Position numbers and translations under genes: made by a program | Shown here: piece after piece, positions 34,801 to 42,571 of the stretch | Layout of the letters: each line of letters begins with the position of its first letter | How positions within the stretch are numbered: position 1 is the stretch's first letter | Notes under the pieces: generated by a model | Seen by the model: only the letters and a program-made list of their open reading frames with translations | Databases searched by the model: none | What the model was told of the DNA's origin: nothing | From: Streptomyces sp. NBC_00659 | GTDB taxonomy: Bacteria > Actinomycetota > Actinomycetes > Streptomycetales > Streptomycetaceae | DNA: 64,000 nt | Assembly: GCF_036226925.1 (NCBI RefSeq) | Contig: NZ_CP109031.1 | Location: 372,001-436,000, forward strand | Direction: 5' to 3'

Positions 34801-35703
34801 GCCGGGTAAGGCGTCGAGCAGCTCGATCGCCAGGCTCTTGGTGAGCGCTTCGCCGCCGCTGAAGACATGGGTGAGCGAGGTGCAGTCGGACAGCCGTCCG
34901 GTGTCGACAAGCGCCTGCAGCAGGGTCGGCACCCCCTGCAGAGTGGTCACCCCGTTCGCCACGATCAGGTCGATGAGCCCGCCGGGGTCGGCGTAGACGC
35001 CCGGCTCGCTCATCACCACGCTGCTGCCGCAGGCCGGCGCGAGGATCTCCCACTGTGCGGCGTCGAAACTCAGCGGTGTCTTCTGCAGCACCGTTCTGCT
35101 TGCGTCCAGGCCCCGTTCGTCGGCGAGCCAGCGCATCTGATCGACGATGCTGTGGTGTTCGATGCCGATGCCCTTCGGCTTGCCCGTGCTTCCCGAGGTG
35201 TAGATGACATAGGCGAGGCCGGCACCCTCCACAGCTCGAGGAGCCGTTGGCGGGACGGCCCGGGGCTCCGGCTCGGTCGCCCGGTGGGCTCGTGTCCCGT
35301 CGAGGATGACGATCTTCGTCCCTGGCGGCGTCATCGCGGACAGGCGGGGCGCCAAGGACTCGTCCGTCAGGATGACCCTGGTCCGGGAGTCGGCCACCAT
35401 GTAACGCACGCGCTCGTCCGGGTACTCGGGCGACAGCGGGAGGTATGCGGCGCCCGCGTGCAGGACACCCCAGACGCTTGCCATGAGGTCGACGGACGGC
35501 CCCATGAAGATGCCGACGGGATCGTCCGCCGCGGCTCCGAGCCGTCGCAGACGGTCCGCCACGTCCTCGCTGCGCTCATGGAGTTGCCGAAACGTCAGCC
35601 GCTCCGTGCCGCAGGAGACGGCAGTCCGGTCGGGTTGGGCGTGCGTGGCCGCACGCAGCATGTCTGACAGGGAAATCTTCTCGGACCCCGTTGGTTTCGC
35701 CAT
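31636..35703 (-). CDS. Indigoidine-synthetase-like NRPS (A-Ox-T-TE) with C-terminal tautomerase
   Basis: The protein has 1355 residues from an ATG at 35703 preceded by AAGGA. The A domain (20-470, LAYVIYTSGSTGKPKGIGIE; YGPSE) is interrupted after RTDTQVKLRGFRVELDEVK by an FMN nitroreductase/SagB-type oxidase (about 500-890) and resumes at PLTPNGKIDHQALRD. A T domain follows (FFAAGGHSLTAVNLVGRI, about 970), then a TE with GYSFGARAAFEAARQLE (about 1100). This is the order of indigoidine synthetases IndC/BpsA. The ten specificity residues read as D-A-W-Q-F-G-L-I-N-K, which fits glutamine. From residue 1282 a 4-OT-like tautomerase is added (PHVSIKHFPNNLGADQ, DAWTERVYIPEI). It should oxidise and cyclise glutamine to an aminopyridinedione; no indA/indB-like genes lie nearby. 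Confidence 0.9.
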   Translation of the reverse strand: MAKPTGSEKISLSDMLRAATHAQPDRTAVSCGTERLTFRQLHERSEDVADRLRRLGAAADDPVGIFMGPSVDLMASVWGVLHAGAAYLPLSPEYPDERVRYMVADSRTRVILTDESLAPRLSAMTPPGTKIVILDGTRAHRATEPEPRAVPPTAPRAVEGAGLAYVIYTSGSTGKPKGIGIEHHSIVDQMRWLADERGLDASRTVLQKTPLSFDAAQWEILAPACGSSVVMSEPGVYADPGGLIDLIVANGVTTLQGVPTLLQALVDTGRLSDCTSLTHVFSGGEALTKSLAIELLDALPGCELVNLYGPSECTINASAHVVDRGSVQNGPDHVPIGLPVRGMSFHILDTARRPVARGESGELHIAGPQLARGYLNNPELTAARFVTNPFATGPESARLYRTGDLARWNDDGTAQFLGRTDTQVKLRGFRVELDEVKVSIERHDWVKRAAVLVRDDARIGTNLIAFIELDPQRAALMDQGNHGAHHQSKGSRLQLKAQLSNPGVREEGGAQYVDLPGRTATVRQRRTVFARKTYRFFEGGATTRSDILGLLARPAGRPDAPRTPDTLTLPELGSLLRYFGQFPSGERLLPKYGYASPGSLYATQLYLELSGVAGLEPGHYYYHPVSHQLLLISRAPAGASRLRVHVIGRRSAIEPVYRNNIQEVLRFEAGHMAGLFDHVLPAYGLRISARPEAPEVKDVLRCPEEDYHLATYEVETADTPAADSPVDLYVQAHPGRIVDLDGGQYRYTGGELVRVSDELIRKQDVIAINQEVYERAGFGVSLIGHASEPWRRYVDLGRELQRLQTNGLDLGLMSSGYSSETGNPLPSARRIADIVGLGPDTASYFAVGGRISAEQRLSEGMKEDSVHMRGPAEIVKDNLAESLPPYMLPNRVTVLDAFPLTPNGKIDHQALRDLDKAAVEDSEAPVVPPRTPTEEAIAGLWRKVLREERVSIRDNFFAAGGHSLTAVNLVGRINRELGSALPLQVLFDAPTIADLARRVDREPTSALSRLVRLHTAEGGRPVFCWPGLGGYPMSLRLLVGRLEQDRPFLGVQAHGINAGEIAYPSFDEMVAKDVELVRQAQPVGPYTLWGYSFGARAAFEAARQLECAGEQVDEVILIAPGKPPVGKRAGTRPSAEAAVGFTDTTFVAILYSVFSGNLEQSAVDACLAATHDEDSFIAFVCGRFAHLERALVRRIVGVVRQTFLFEYAPHELARRHITAPITVFRADGDQDSFIDTGHTLSSTPPRISRLKADHYELLRASGIDELVTAIKAAQLPGKVIGVPHVSIKHFPNNLGADQISALVDAITSAVRTAFSVDEGAVSIALEPVTQDAWTERVYIPEIVEGTGNLVKAPNY

Positions 35704-36587
35704 CGTCCTTCGAACCTAGAATTCGACGTTTCCGGGCAGGTCGACGCGCGTAACACGCCCTGGGAAATCAGGCATGGGAAAAGCGCGATCGGTGATGGAT
35801 CTGGTTTCGAACACAAGCAGCCGGAATGACTGGACATCCCACGGGATCGCTTGCTGGATCAGCGTCGCAACCACATGGTGTGAGGCCGGCGCTCAGACCG
35901 TCTCAGTACATCGCCCAGCGGGGCGCTGCGCCCGTTCAAGAAGTCGTGCGGACATGCCTTTTACGCCTCCCCAACCAGGTCTCCGCGGCCGCATTTCAAG
36001 AGTCCGGGGCCGGAACAGCACCGCCGCGGAACATGACGGTCTTCCACGGCACCCCGAGGGCGCTCGCAGGAAAAGCCAGAGCATTTCCTGCGGGCAATCG
36101 GAAGGTACACGATCGAGATGGGCGACGTGAGATCCGGAAATGGAACATCTTGCCCCCTTTGAACAGGTCCTCGCCGTCGAGTTCCCGGTCGGCCACGCAG
36201 GCCGAAGTGTTACGTGGCGCAAACAGGGTGACGCTGTTCCGGTTTTCGCCATCGGTATCGATGGGGACGGGGGCCGATGGCTTCCGAATCGACAACCAGG
36301 CGCCCGCCTTGCCGTCGACCGACGGCAAGGCGGTCCACCGTTCTTCGACGACGCGAACGTTCACAGTCATACGCGGCAGCGAATGCCCTGTGCGGCCAGT
36401 TGGGCGGTGCGGTCGTCCGCCGGCGGTCCGGGCCGCCGGGAACAGTTCACGGAGCCGCAATGGAGGGCGCCACCGGAACAGCCCATACCGCCCCACCGCC
36501 GTTACCTGCGTCCCCGCCGAACGCGCCCTGCGACCCCCCGCACGACACAGCAGGGCGGGGCAGCCGCCAGGGAACCGCCCTCCCCTA
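35704..36587. other. Gene-free upstream region of the NRPS operon
   Basis: About 1.17 kb (35704-36878) separates the NRPS start from the next gene. Its GC content is visibly lower than the surroundings, and no frame has both a binding site and a protein-like composition. A 124-codon minus-strand frame (36370-35996) is the best candidate but lacks a ribosome binding site. The NRPS operon promoter should lie close to 35704-35900. The only clear element is the palindrome at 36588-36610. Confidence 0.45.
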
Positions 36588-36610
36588 TTTCCTATTGTTT
36601 TACTAGGAAA
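36588..36610. promoter_or_regulatory. Palindromic operator candidate, CCTA-N9-TAGG type (site 1)
   Basis: TTTCCTA at 36588-36594 and TAGGAAA at 36604-36610 are perfect inverted arms around TTGTTTTAC. The site is A/T-rich in a GC-rich genome and lies 268 bases before the winged-helix regulator gene. It shares the CCTA-N9-TAGG frame and the GGAA flank with site 2 at 38046-38066, upstream of the sulfonate-type binding protein. Confidence 0.55.
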
Positions 36611-36878
36611 ACATTGCAGCCCGCCCGACGAGTGCGCAGGATGGTGCGCATGCCCGCTGCGCAGCAACGACTCGCCGGCCGTCGGCATGTCGACTTCGGT
36701 CACATCGTCAGCGCCGCCTGCTGACGCCCGTAGAGTGCGCAGCGGTCTGCTGTCACGCGCAGGGCAGGCAGCTCACACGTCGCACGTGCCGCTCCACTCT
36801 CTCTTCCGCCACCAGGCGATCAGCTGAACCCACGTCACTGCGCCCGGACGCCCGACACACTTCTGAAGGACGACCGTC

Positions 36879-37415
36879 ATGACCACGGCACCTCCGGCCC
36901 AGGCCACCCCACAGGCTTCACCACTCTCCGACGCACGCCGCCTCCGCCTTGTGGGCGACACCGTTCAGGGCCGCCCCGAGGCGCACGGTTCCGCAGCCCT
37001 CGTGGGTTACCTCATCCTCGTCCCCGAGGGCACCGACCCCGCTCAGCTCTTCGCCGAGGGCGTGACACGACCGGAGATCCGGCGGGTCTCCTACACGGAC
37101 CCACCTCCCGCGCAGGAGACGGGAGTCAGCGTCGTCCACATCGATCCGACACGGCACGCCGCGGAACTCGACGGGCGCGAACTCGATCTCACCCAAATGG
37201 AGTTCGGGCTGCTGGCCCATCTCGTCCGGCACCCTCACCGAGTGCATTCGCGAGAGCGGTTGATAGCCGGCATCTGGGGCTACGACCACATCGGCGACGG
37301 CCGCACCGTGGACGTCCACATCGCCCGGCTGCGCCGCAAGCTGGGCAGGGCCCACCGGCACCGGATCGTCACCGTACGAGGCGTGGGCTACAAGTACGTG
37401 CCCGACCCGCAGTAA
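36879..37415 (+). CDS. OmpR/PhoB-type winged-helix DNA-binding protein without receiver domain
   Basis: The protein has 178 residues from an ATG at 36879 with AAGGACG upstream. Residues 85-178 form an OmpR-type DNA-binding domain (LDLTQMEFGLLAHLVRHPHR, LIAGIWGYDHIGDGRTVDVH, RIVTVRGVGYKYVPDPQ). The first 80 residues are not a response-regulator receiver: no Asp/Lys pattern is present, and the segment LVGYLILVPEGTDPAQLFAE is shared, as far as I recall, by a group of orphan Streptomyces regulators. It sits between the NRPS operon and the Rrf2 gene and could regulate either. No sensor kinase gene is nearby. Confidence 0.85.
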   Translation: MTTAPPAQATPQASPLSDARRLRLVGDTVQGRPEAHGSAALVGYLILVPEGTDPAQLFAEGVTRPEIRRVSYTDPPPAQETGVSVVHIDPTRHAAELDGRELDLTQMEFGLLAHLVRHPHRVHSRERLIAGIWGYDHIGDGRTVDVHIARLRRKLGRAHRHRIVTVRGVGYKYVPDPQ

Positions 37416-37491
37416 CCCTGCGCGGTGCGGCACGAGGGACATCGGCCGGGGCAGAGGGGAACGGACCGGAACAGTGCGGGATACTACGCAC

Positions 37492-37950
37492 ATGCGGATC
37501 TCAGCCAGGGCGGACTATGCGGTACGTGCCGCACTGCAGCTCGCCGCGTCACGGGATGACGCGCCTCTGAAAGCCGAGGCCATCGCCGACGCACAGGACA
37601 TCCCGCACAAGTTTCTCGAAAGCATCTTGAACGACATGCGCCGGGGCGGTCTCGTCCTCAGCCGGCGCGGCGGCAACGGCGGTTACCGACTGGCCAGGCC
37701 CGCCGAGGCCATCAGCATCGCCGACGTGATACGCGCGGTGGACGGACCACTGGTCTCGGTACGGGGGGTGCGTCCCCCGGAGCTCTCGTACACCGGCCCC
37801 GCAGAATCGCTGCTCCCCTTGTGGATCGCGCTGCGCTCCAACGTACGCGAGATCCTTGAGGGTGTGTCACTCGCCGACGTCGCATCCGCCCGACTCCCCG
37901 CCGACGTATCCGCGTTGACCGACGCTCCGGGAGCCTGGACGAACCCTTGA
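37492..37950 (+). CDS. Rrf2-family transcriptional regulator (CymR-like, no Fe-S ligands)
   Basis: The protein has 152 residues (MRISARADYAVRAALQLAAS). The winged-helix matches Rrf2: AEAIADAQDIPHKFLESILNDMRRGGLVLSRRGGNGGYRLARP near residues 32-74. There is no cysteine at all, so it cannot carry the Fe-S cluster of IscR/NsrR/RsrR. That puts it functionally closer to CymR, the cysteine-metabolism repressor that senses O-acetylserine through cysteine synthase. The company fits: a sulfonate-type binding protein gene downstream, and serine acetyltransferase and OASS-type genes in the upstream operon. Its likely binding sites are the two CCTA-N9-TAGG palindromes flanking it. Confidence 0.88.
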   Translation: MRISARADYAVRAALQLAASRDDAPLKAEAIADAQDIPHKFLESILNDMRRGGLVLSRRGGNGGYRLARPAEAISIADVIRAVDGPLVSVRGVRPPELSYTGPAESLLPLWIALRSNVREILEGVSLADVASARLPADVSALTDAPGAWTNP

Positions 37951-38045
37951 GGCGCCGGGTCGTCCCACATCGCGTCCCATAAAGCGAGACGGCAGCGTCC
38001 ATCATCCGAACACCCCCTTGGGATGGGGGCCGCCTTCTGCCACGA

Positions 38046-38066
38046 TCCCTACCAGCCAGGTAGGAA
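38046..38066. promoter_or_regulatory. Palindromic operator candidate, CCTA-N9-TAGG type (site 2)
   Basis: CCTACC at 38048-38053 and GGTAGG at 38059-38064 are perfect inverted arms around AGCCA, within TCCCTACC...GGTAGGAA. The site lies in the 471-base gap between the Rrf2 gene and the binding-protein gene, about 360 bases before the latter. The rest of the gap shows no gene. Confidence 0.6.
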
Positions 38067-38421
38067 TACCGGGGATCGTGGGGGGTGGCCATGGGAATGC
38101 TCGACTGCACAGGGCGGACACTGCCGCTTCTGACCTCGCGTCGCCACATCGACCTCGGCCGTACGTCCAGTGCCATCTGTCGGCCTGTCTGACGCCGCGG
38201 AACCTGCACCTTTCCGAGCCGCGACCGCTTCCCCGCCCGCCACGTCCTTGTCCGGCGGATCGGACGCCCGTCCCCCGGCCGCGACCTCAGCGTTCCCTTT
38301 CCCTGCCTTCGACGGCACGCGTGTCGCCGAAGGCACGGAAATGGCGTGCCGGTGCGCGCCGACGCGTTGTCGCCGCGCGGTTTCACATCTTCCTCGACCC
38401 ATCTTCCGAGAGGACACCTCA

Positions 38422-39528
38422 GTGTCTGCCGCAAGACCGCTCTCCGCCCTGCGCACCATCGCCGTCATAACCGCGGTCCCCCTCCTGCTCACCGCCTGCG
38501 GTTACGGTTCCGACTCCACCGACGACGACAAGCGGCCCGCGGTCGCGGCGGGCGCCAAGAAGCTCTCCGCCGACGAGGTGAAGATCGGCTACTTCCCCAA
38601 CCTCACGCACGCCACGGCTCTGGTGGGCGTCCAGGAAGGCCTGTTCCAGAAGGAACTCGGCGGCACCACGATCAAGGCCTCGACCTTCAACGCCGGCCCC
38701 TCCGAGATCGAGGCGCTGAACGCCGGCTCCATCGACATCGGCTGGATCGGCCCCTCCCCGTCCATCAACGGCTACACCAAGTCCAAGGGCAAGAGCCTGC
38801 GGATCATCAGCGGTTCGGCCTCCGGCGGCGTGAAGCTCGTCGTCAACCCGAAGAAGATCAAGTCCCTGAAGGACGTCAAGGGCAAGAAGATCGCGACGCC
38901 GCAGTTCGGCAACACGCAGGACGTCGCGTTCCTCAACTGGGCGGCTGAGCAGGGCTGGAAGGTCGACGCCCAGAGCGGCAAGGGTGATGTGTCGGTCGTC
39001 CGCACCGACAACAAGATCACCCCGGACGCCTACAAGTCCGGCTCCATCGACGGCGCCTGGGTGCCGGAGCCGACGGCCTCCAAGCTGGTCGCCGAGGGCG
39101 GCAAGGTACTGCTCGACGAGTCGGACCTGTGGCCCGACAAGAAATTCGTGATCACGAACATCATCGTGTCGCAGAAGTTCCTCAAGGAGCACCCCGACGT
39201 CGTCGAGGCCGTGCTGCGCGGCTCCGTGAAGACCAACGCGTGGATCAACACCAACCCGGACAAGGCCAAGGCGGCCGCCAACGCGGCGCTGGAGAAGCTG
39301 TCGGGCAAGGCGCTGCCCGCCGAAGTCATCGACCCCGCGTGGAAGTCCATCGCCTTCCTCGACGACCCGCTGGCCTCCACTCTCAGCACCGAGGCGGAGC
39401 ACGCGGTCAAGGCCGGCCTGCTGGACAAGCCCGATCTGAAGGGCATCTACGACCTCGCACCGCTCGACAAGGTCCTCGAGGCCGAGGGCAAGGGCAAGGT
39501 CGACGACGCCGGTCTCGGCGCCGAGTAA
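38422..39528 (+). CDS. ssuA: ABC transporter substrate-binding lipoprotein, sulfonate/nitrate/taurine type
   Basis: The protein has 368 residues from a GTG at 38422 with GAGAGG upstream. The signal is lipoprotein type: VITAVPLLLTAC with the Cys at residue 25. The mature part has the SsuA/NrtA/TauA pattern: VKIGYFPNLTHATALVGVQE near 55, AGSIDIGWIGPSPSINGYTK near 110, GKKIATPQFGNTQDVAFLNW near 150, GAWVPEPTASKLVAEGGKVL near 210. It should capture an aliphatic sulfonate or similar anion at the outer membrane face. The ATPase gene that should follow is a remnant, and no permease is present, so it may be orphaned. The symbol marks the family. Confidence 0.85.
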   Translation: MSAARPLSALRTIAVITAVPLLLTACGYGSDSTDDDKRPAVAAGAKKLSADEVKIGYFPNLTHATALVGVQEGLFQKELGGTTIKASTFNAGPSEIEALNAGSIDIGWIGPSPSINGYTKSKGKSLRIISGSASGGVKLVVNPKKIKSLKDVKGKKIATPQFGNTQDVAFLNWAAEQGWKVDAQSGKGDVSVVRTDNKITPDAYKSGSIDGAWVPEPTASKLVAEGGKVLLDESDLWPDKKFVITNIIVSQKFLKEHPDVVEAVLRGSVKTNAWINTNPDKAKAAANAALEKLSGKALPAEVIDPAWKSIAFLDDPLASTLSTEAEHAVKAGLLDKPDLKGIYDLAPLDKVLEAEGKGKVDDAGLGAE

Positions 39529-39542
39529 CGACAACGGACCCG

Positions 39543-39776
39543 ATGACCTCCCAGGAGGTGACGACCATGGCCACCACGACGGCCACGGCTGCCGAGGACG
39601 CGACGACGGTGACCCATGCCGCCCGTATCGAGCACGTCTCCACGTCCTTCTCCGCACCGGGCACACCCGGCGGACAGCAGCTCGTGCCGGACGACATCAC
39701 GTCCGATGTCGCACGGGGCGAGTTCGTCACCTCCTGGGGACCTCGGGCCGACAGCAAGTCCAACCCGTACACATGA
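39543..39776 (+). pseudogene. Remnant of the ABC ATPase gene (ssuB-like), N terminus only
   Basis: Fifteen bases after the binding-protein stop, a 77-codon frame reads the typical N terminus of a sulfonate/nitrate ABC ATPase: HAARIEHVSTSFSAPGTPGG, then QQLVPDDITSDVARGEFVTS, then WGPRADSKSNPYT and a stop. Intact relatives read here as ...GEFVTLLGASGCGKSTLL, so the Walker A is destroyed (G-P-R-A-D-S-K-S) and everything after it, including the permease gene, is missing. Several substitutions (D for L, R for P) suggest some time without selection. Confidence 0.75.
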
Positions 39777-39839
39777 CTGACAAGAAGCTGTCACACATGA
39801 ACCGGAATGCGGGATCGGACGCGGGCGGTTCTGACTGGC

Positions 39840-40763
39840 ATGACCGTAGGAGTAGCACTCAACGCATCCGACGTGGAGAACCAGGTCGACGCCTCCGTGA
39901 GTCTGGCTCACGAAGCCGCGGCGGCCGGCCTGCGCTCGGCCTGGTTCGGACAGACCTTCGGCGCGGACTCACCGCAGCTCGCGGCGATCGTCGGGCGGGA
40001 AGAGCCCCGACTCCACGTGGGCACCTCCGCCATCCCCGTCTTCGGCCGGCATCCCCTGCTCGTCTCCAGCCAGGCCCAGACCGCCCAGGCGGCCACGCAC
40101 GGCCGCTACCACCTCGGGCTCGCCCTGGGCACCAAGCTCCTGACCGAGAGCGGCTTCGGCCTTCCCTTCGAGCGGCCCATCGCCCGCCTGCGTGAATTCC
40201 TCACCGCCCTGGGGCAGTTGACCCGGACGGGCACGGCCGACTTCCACGGTGAGCTGCTGACCGCCGCCCCGCCGATCTCCGCGCGCGTACCCGGCGCCGA
40301 GAGCGGAGTGCCCCTGCTCGTCGCCGCGATGGGCCCGCAGGCCCTGCGGGCCAGCGGTGAACTGGCGGACGGGATCCTGCCCTATCTGGCGGGCCCGCGC
40401 GCTCTGGAAGAGCACATCGTGCCCGCTCTCACCGCCGCGGCAGCCGCCGCCGGCCGTCCCTCGCCCCGGATCGTCGCCCTGGTGCCCGGCGTGGTCACGG
40501 ACGACGTCGAGGCCGTGCGCGCGAAGGCCACCGAGCAACTGGCCTTCTACGAGCAGATCCCGTCCTACGCGCGGGTCGTCGAGCTCTCCGGCGGTCGGCG
40601 GGCGTCCGACGTGGCCGTGATCGGCGACGAGAGGACGGTCGCGGCCGAGGTACGACGCTACCGGGACGCCGGAGCCACGGAGGTGGTCTTCACCTCCACG
40701 GACATCGCCGGGGAAGCGGACCGGCGGCGCACCTGGGCGCTGCTCGGCGAACTGGCCGGATGA
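39840..40763 (+). CDS. F420-type LLM oxidoreductase
   Basis: The protein has 307 residues from the ATG at 39840 (MTVGVALNASDVENQVDASV). It has the luciferase-like barrel: HEAAAAGLRSAWFGQTFGAD, then VGTSAIPVFGRHPLLVSSQA and THGRYHLGLALGTK near residues 70-115, and PLLVAAMGPQALRASGELAD near 165. The pattern matches the TIGR03564-like family that uses coenzyme F420. The neighbours (sulfonate-type binding protein before, DUF1684 after) would fit an oxidative or reductive step on an organosulfur or other imported compound, but the substrate is unknown. The translated start directly follows the ABC ATPase remnant. Confidence 0.85.
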   Translation: MTVGVALNASDVENQVDASVSLAHEAAAAGLRSAWFGQTFGADSPQLAAIVGREEPRLHVGTSAIPVFGRHPLLVSSQAQTAQAATHGRYHLGLALGTKLLTESGFGLPFERPIARLREFLTALGQLTRTGTADFHGELLTAAPPISARVPGAESGVPLLVAAMGPQALRASGELADGILPYLAGPRALEEHIVPALTAAAAAAGRPSPRIVALVPGVVTDDVEAVRAKATEQLAFYEQIPSYARVVELSGGRRASDVAVIGDERTVAAEVRRYRDAGATEVVFTSTDIAGEADRRRTWALLGELAG

Positions 40764-40860
40764 GCGACCACCGGACACATGGACACACACCCCAGAAGAT
40801 CCACACACCGCCGCGAGGCCGGACCTCGCGGGACGAACCTCGCGGAACGAAGGAGCACTC

Positions 40861-41685
40861 ATGACCACTGAGCTCACGACGACGGACCTCCAGGCCTTCA
40901 CCGAGGACTGGCTGGGCTGGTACCGCGCCCAGGAGGAACGGCTCGCCGATCCGCACGGATTCCTCGCGATCACCGGCCTGCACTGGCTCGACGACCGCCC
41001 GCAGCGCTTCCCGGACGCCCCCGGCTCGTGGTGGACCGACGCCGACGGGGTCACCGTGGCCCTCGACGACGGCGAGGAACTGGTCGTGGAGGGAACGCCG
41101 GTGCACGGCGAGCACCGCTTCGGAGTACTGCCCGAACGCGGCGGCGTCAACGCGGTCTGGGGAGACGCCGTGATCGAGGTGGCCAGGCGCGGCGGGAACG
41201 ACATCGTGCGTCCCCGGCACCCTGACGCGCCGCTGCGCACCGCCTTCACCGGAACGCCCGCCTACGCACCGGACCCGCGCTGGGCCGTGACCGGCCGCTA
41301 CGTCGCCTTCGACGAGCCCCGGCCCACCACCGTGGGCGCCGCGGTCGAGGGCCTGGAGCACGTGTACGTCGCTCCGGGCCGCGTCGAGTTCGAGCTGGAC
41401 GGCCGGTCCCTGTCCCTGACCGCGTTCCCCGGACACACCCCGGACGGGCTGACGGTGCTCTTCACCGACGCGACCTCAGGAGTCACGACCTACGCCGCGA
41501 ACCGCTCCCTCAGCGTGAACGCGCCGGCCGCCGACGGAACCGTCGTCCTGGACTTCAACCGCGCGGCGAACCTGCCGTGCGCGTACACGGACCTGGCGAC
41601 CTGCCCCCTGCCGCCGGCGGAGAACCGGCTGCCCGTGGCCGTCGAGGCCGGCCAGAAGATCCCCCGCGAGCGCGGAGGGTCCTGA
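40861..41685 (+). CDS. DUF1684 family protein
   Basis: The protein has 274 residues. The family hallmarks are present: DWLGWYRAQEERLADPHGFLAITGLHWLDD at the start, a beta-rich middle, GLTVLFTDATSGVTTYAANR near 195, and the conserved C-terminal DFNRAANLPCAYTDLATCPLPPAENRLPVAVEAGQK with two cysteines. In many relatives the region before the end reads RFL..P; here TYAANRSL takes that place. The function is unknown, though the fold has been likened to metal-binding beta proteins. A 97-base gap separates it from the LLM gene; co-transcription is likely. Confidence 0.85.
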   Translation: MTTELTTTDLQAFTEDWLGWYRAQEERLADPHGFLAITGLHWLDDRPQRFPDAPGSWWTDADGVTVALDDGEELVVEGTPVHGEHRFGVLPERGGVNAVWGDAVIEVARRGGNDIVRPRHPDAPLRTAFTGTPAYAPDPRWAVTGRYVAFDEPRPTTVGAAVEGLEHVYVAPGRVEFELDGRSLSLTAFPGHTPDGLTVLFTDATSGVTTYAANRSLSVNAPAADGTVVLDFNRAANLPCAYTDLATCPLPPAENRLPVAVEAGQKIPRERGGS

Positions 41686-41692
41686 GCACGCC

Positions 41693-41710
41693 GGGCCGGG
41701 AAATCGGCCC
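41693..41710. terminator. Short hairpin between convergent genes
   Basis: GGGCCG at 41693-41698 pairs with CGGCCC at 41705-41710 around GGAAAT. It lies in the 42-base space between the DUF1684 gene and the convergent hydrolase gene and may end both transcripts. Confidence 0.5.
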
Positions 41711-41727
41711 CCAGGACGGGAAGGACG

Positions 41728-42507
41728 TCAAGGCCGTTCGGTCACGAACCGGTCGAGCACGGCGGTGAGTTCCGCCGGCTTCTCCACGGGCAGTTCGTGG
41801 CCGGCGTCCACGATCCGCACCACGGCGTCCGGGTAGGCCTTCGCCATCCGGAGCATCTGCGAGACGGGCAGTTGGATGTCGTGGTAGCCGTGGACCAGGA
41901 GGGTGGGGGTGTGGATCTCACCGATCCGGTCGAGGACGTCGAAGGACCGCATGGCGCCGTAACACGTCATGACCACCTCCTGAGGCGTGCCCGCCGAGGC
42001 CCGGACGTACTCGCGGATCTTCTCGCGCGGGTAGCCGGGGGCGAAGGCCCGTTGGATGTTGGCGGCCACGAACAGCTTGAACGGCACCAGGGTCGAGACC
42101 GCCATCAGCAGGCCCCTCCCCCGGCTGTACGTCATCCTGCTGATCGAGTTCACCAGCACCAGCCGCTCGACCCGCTCGGGATGGTCCAGCGTCAGGGTCT
42201 GCGCGATCATCCCGCCCATCGAGTGGCCAACGAGTACGAACCGGTCGAGTTCCAGGTGGTCGAGTACGGCGAGTACGTCACCGGCCAGTTCCGCCACGGT
42301 CCGGCGCCCCGACCCCCCGCTCTCCCCGTGTCCGCGCAGGTCCAGTCGTACGACCCGGCGCTTCTGGGAGAAGTGGTCCAGCTGGTGGTCCCAACGGTGC
42401 CGGTCGGCCGTCCAGCCGTGGATGAACACCAGCGGCACGCCGTCGCCGTCGCGGGGGCCCTCGTCGTCGTACGTCAGCGCGGCGCCGTCGACTTCGAGCT
42501 GCGGCAT
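41728..42507 (-). CDS. Alpha/beta hydrolase
   Basis: The protein has 259 residues with GGAGG before the ATG at 42507. Classical alpha/beta-hydrolase features: VPLVFIHGWTADRHRWDHQL (oxyanion loop, near 27), VRLDLRGHGESG (near 54), nucleophile elbow LVGHSMGGMIAQTL (Ser near 96), acid in LLVHGYHDIQLP (near 207) and the catalytic His in VDAGHELPVEKP (near 237). The triad looks complete. It is the last gene of the PKS operon, 64 bases after the other hydrolase gene. It could act as an esterase or type II thioesterase on pathway intermediates, or as a lipase for the lipid product. Confidence 0.85.
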   Translation of the reverse strand: MPQLEVDGAALTYDDEGPRDGDGVPLVFIHGWTADRHRWDHQLDHFSQKRRVVRLDLRGHGESGGSGRRTVAELAGDVLAVLDHLELDRFVLVGHSMGGMIAQTLTLDHPERVERLVLVNSISRMTYSRGRGLLMAVSTLVPFKLFVAANIQRAFAPGYPREKIREYVRASAGTPQEVVMTCYGAMRSFDVLDRIGEIHTPTLLVHGYHDIQLPVSQMLRMAKAYPDAVVRIVDAGHELPVEKPAELTAVLDRFVTERP

Positions 42508-42571
42508 GGGGCCTCCTGGAGTGCGGTCCGGTGGTTACTGGTCGGTACGGTATCCGGCGGAGGGGGCGCCG

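Noticed and set aside
35996..36370. 124-codon minus-strand frame (MTVNVRVVEERWTALPSVDG) in the NRPS leader
   Set aside because: The composition is almost protein-like, but there is no ribosome binding site, third-position GC is low and no family is recognisable; kept only as a possibility.
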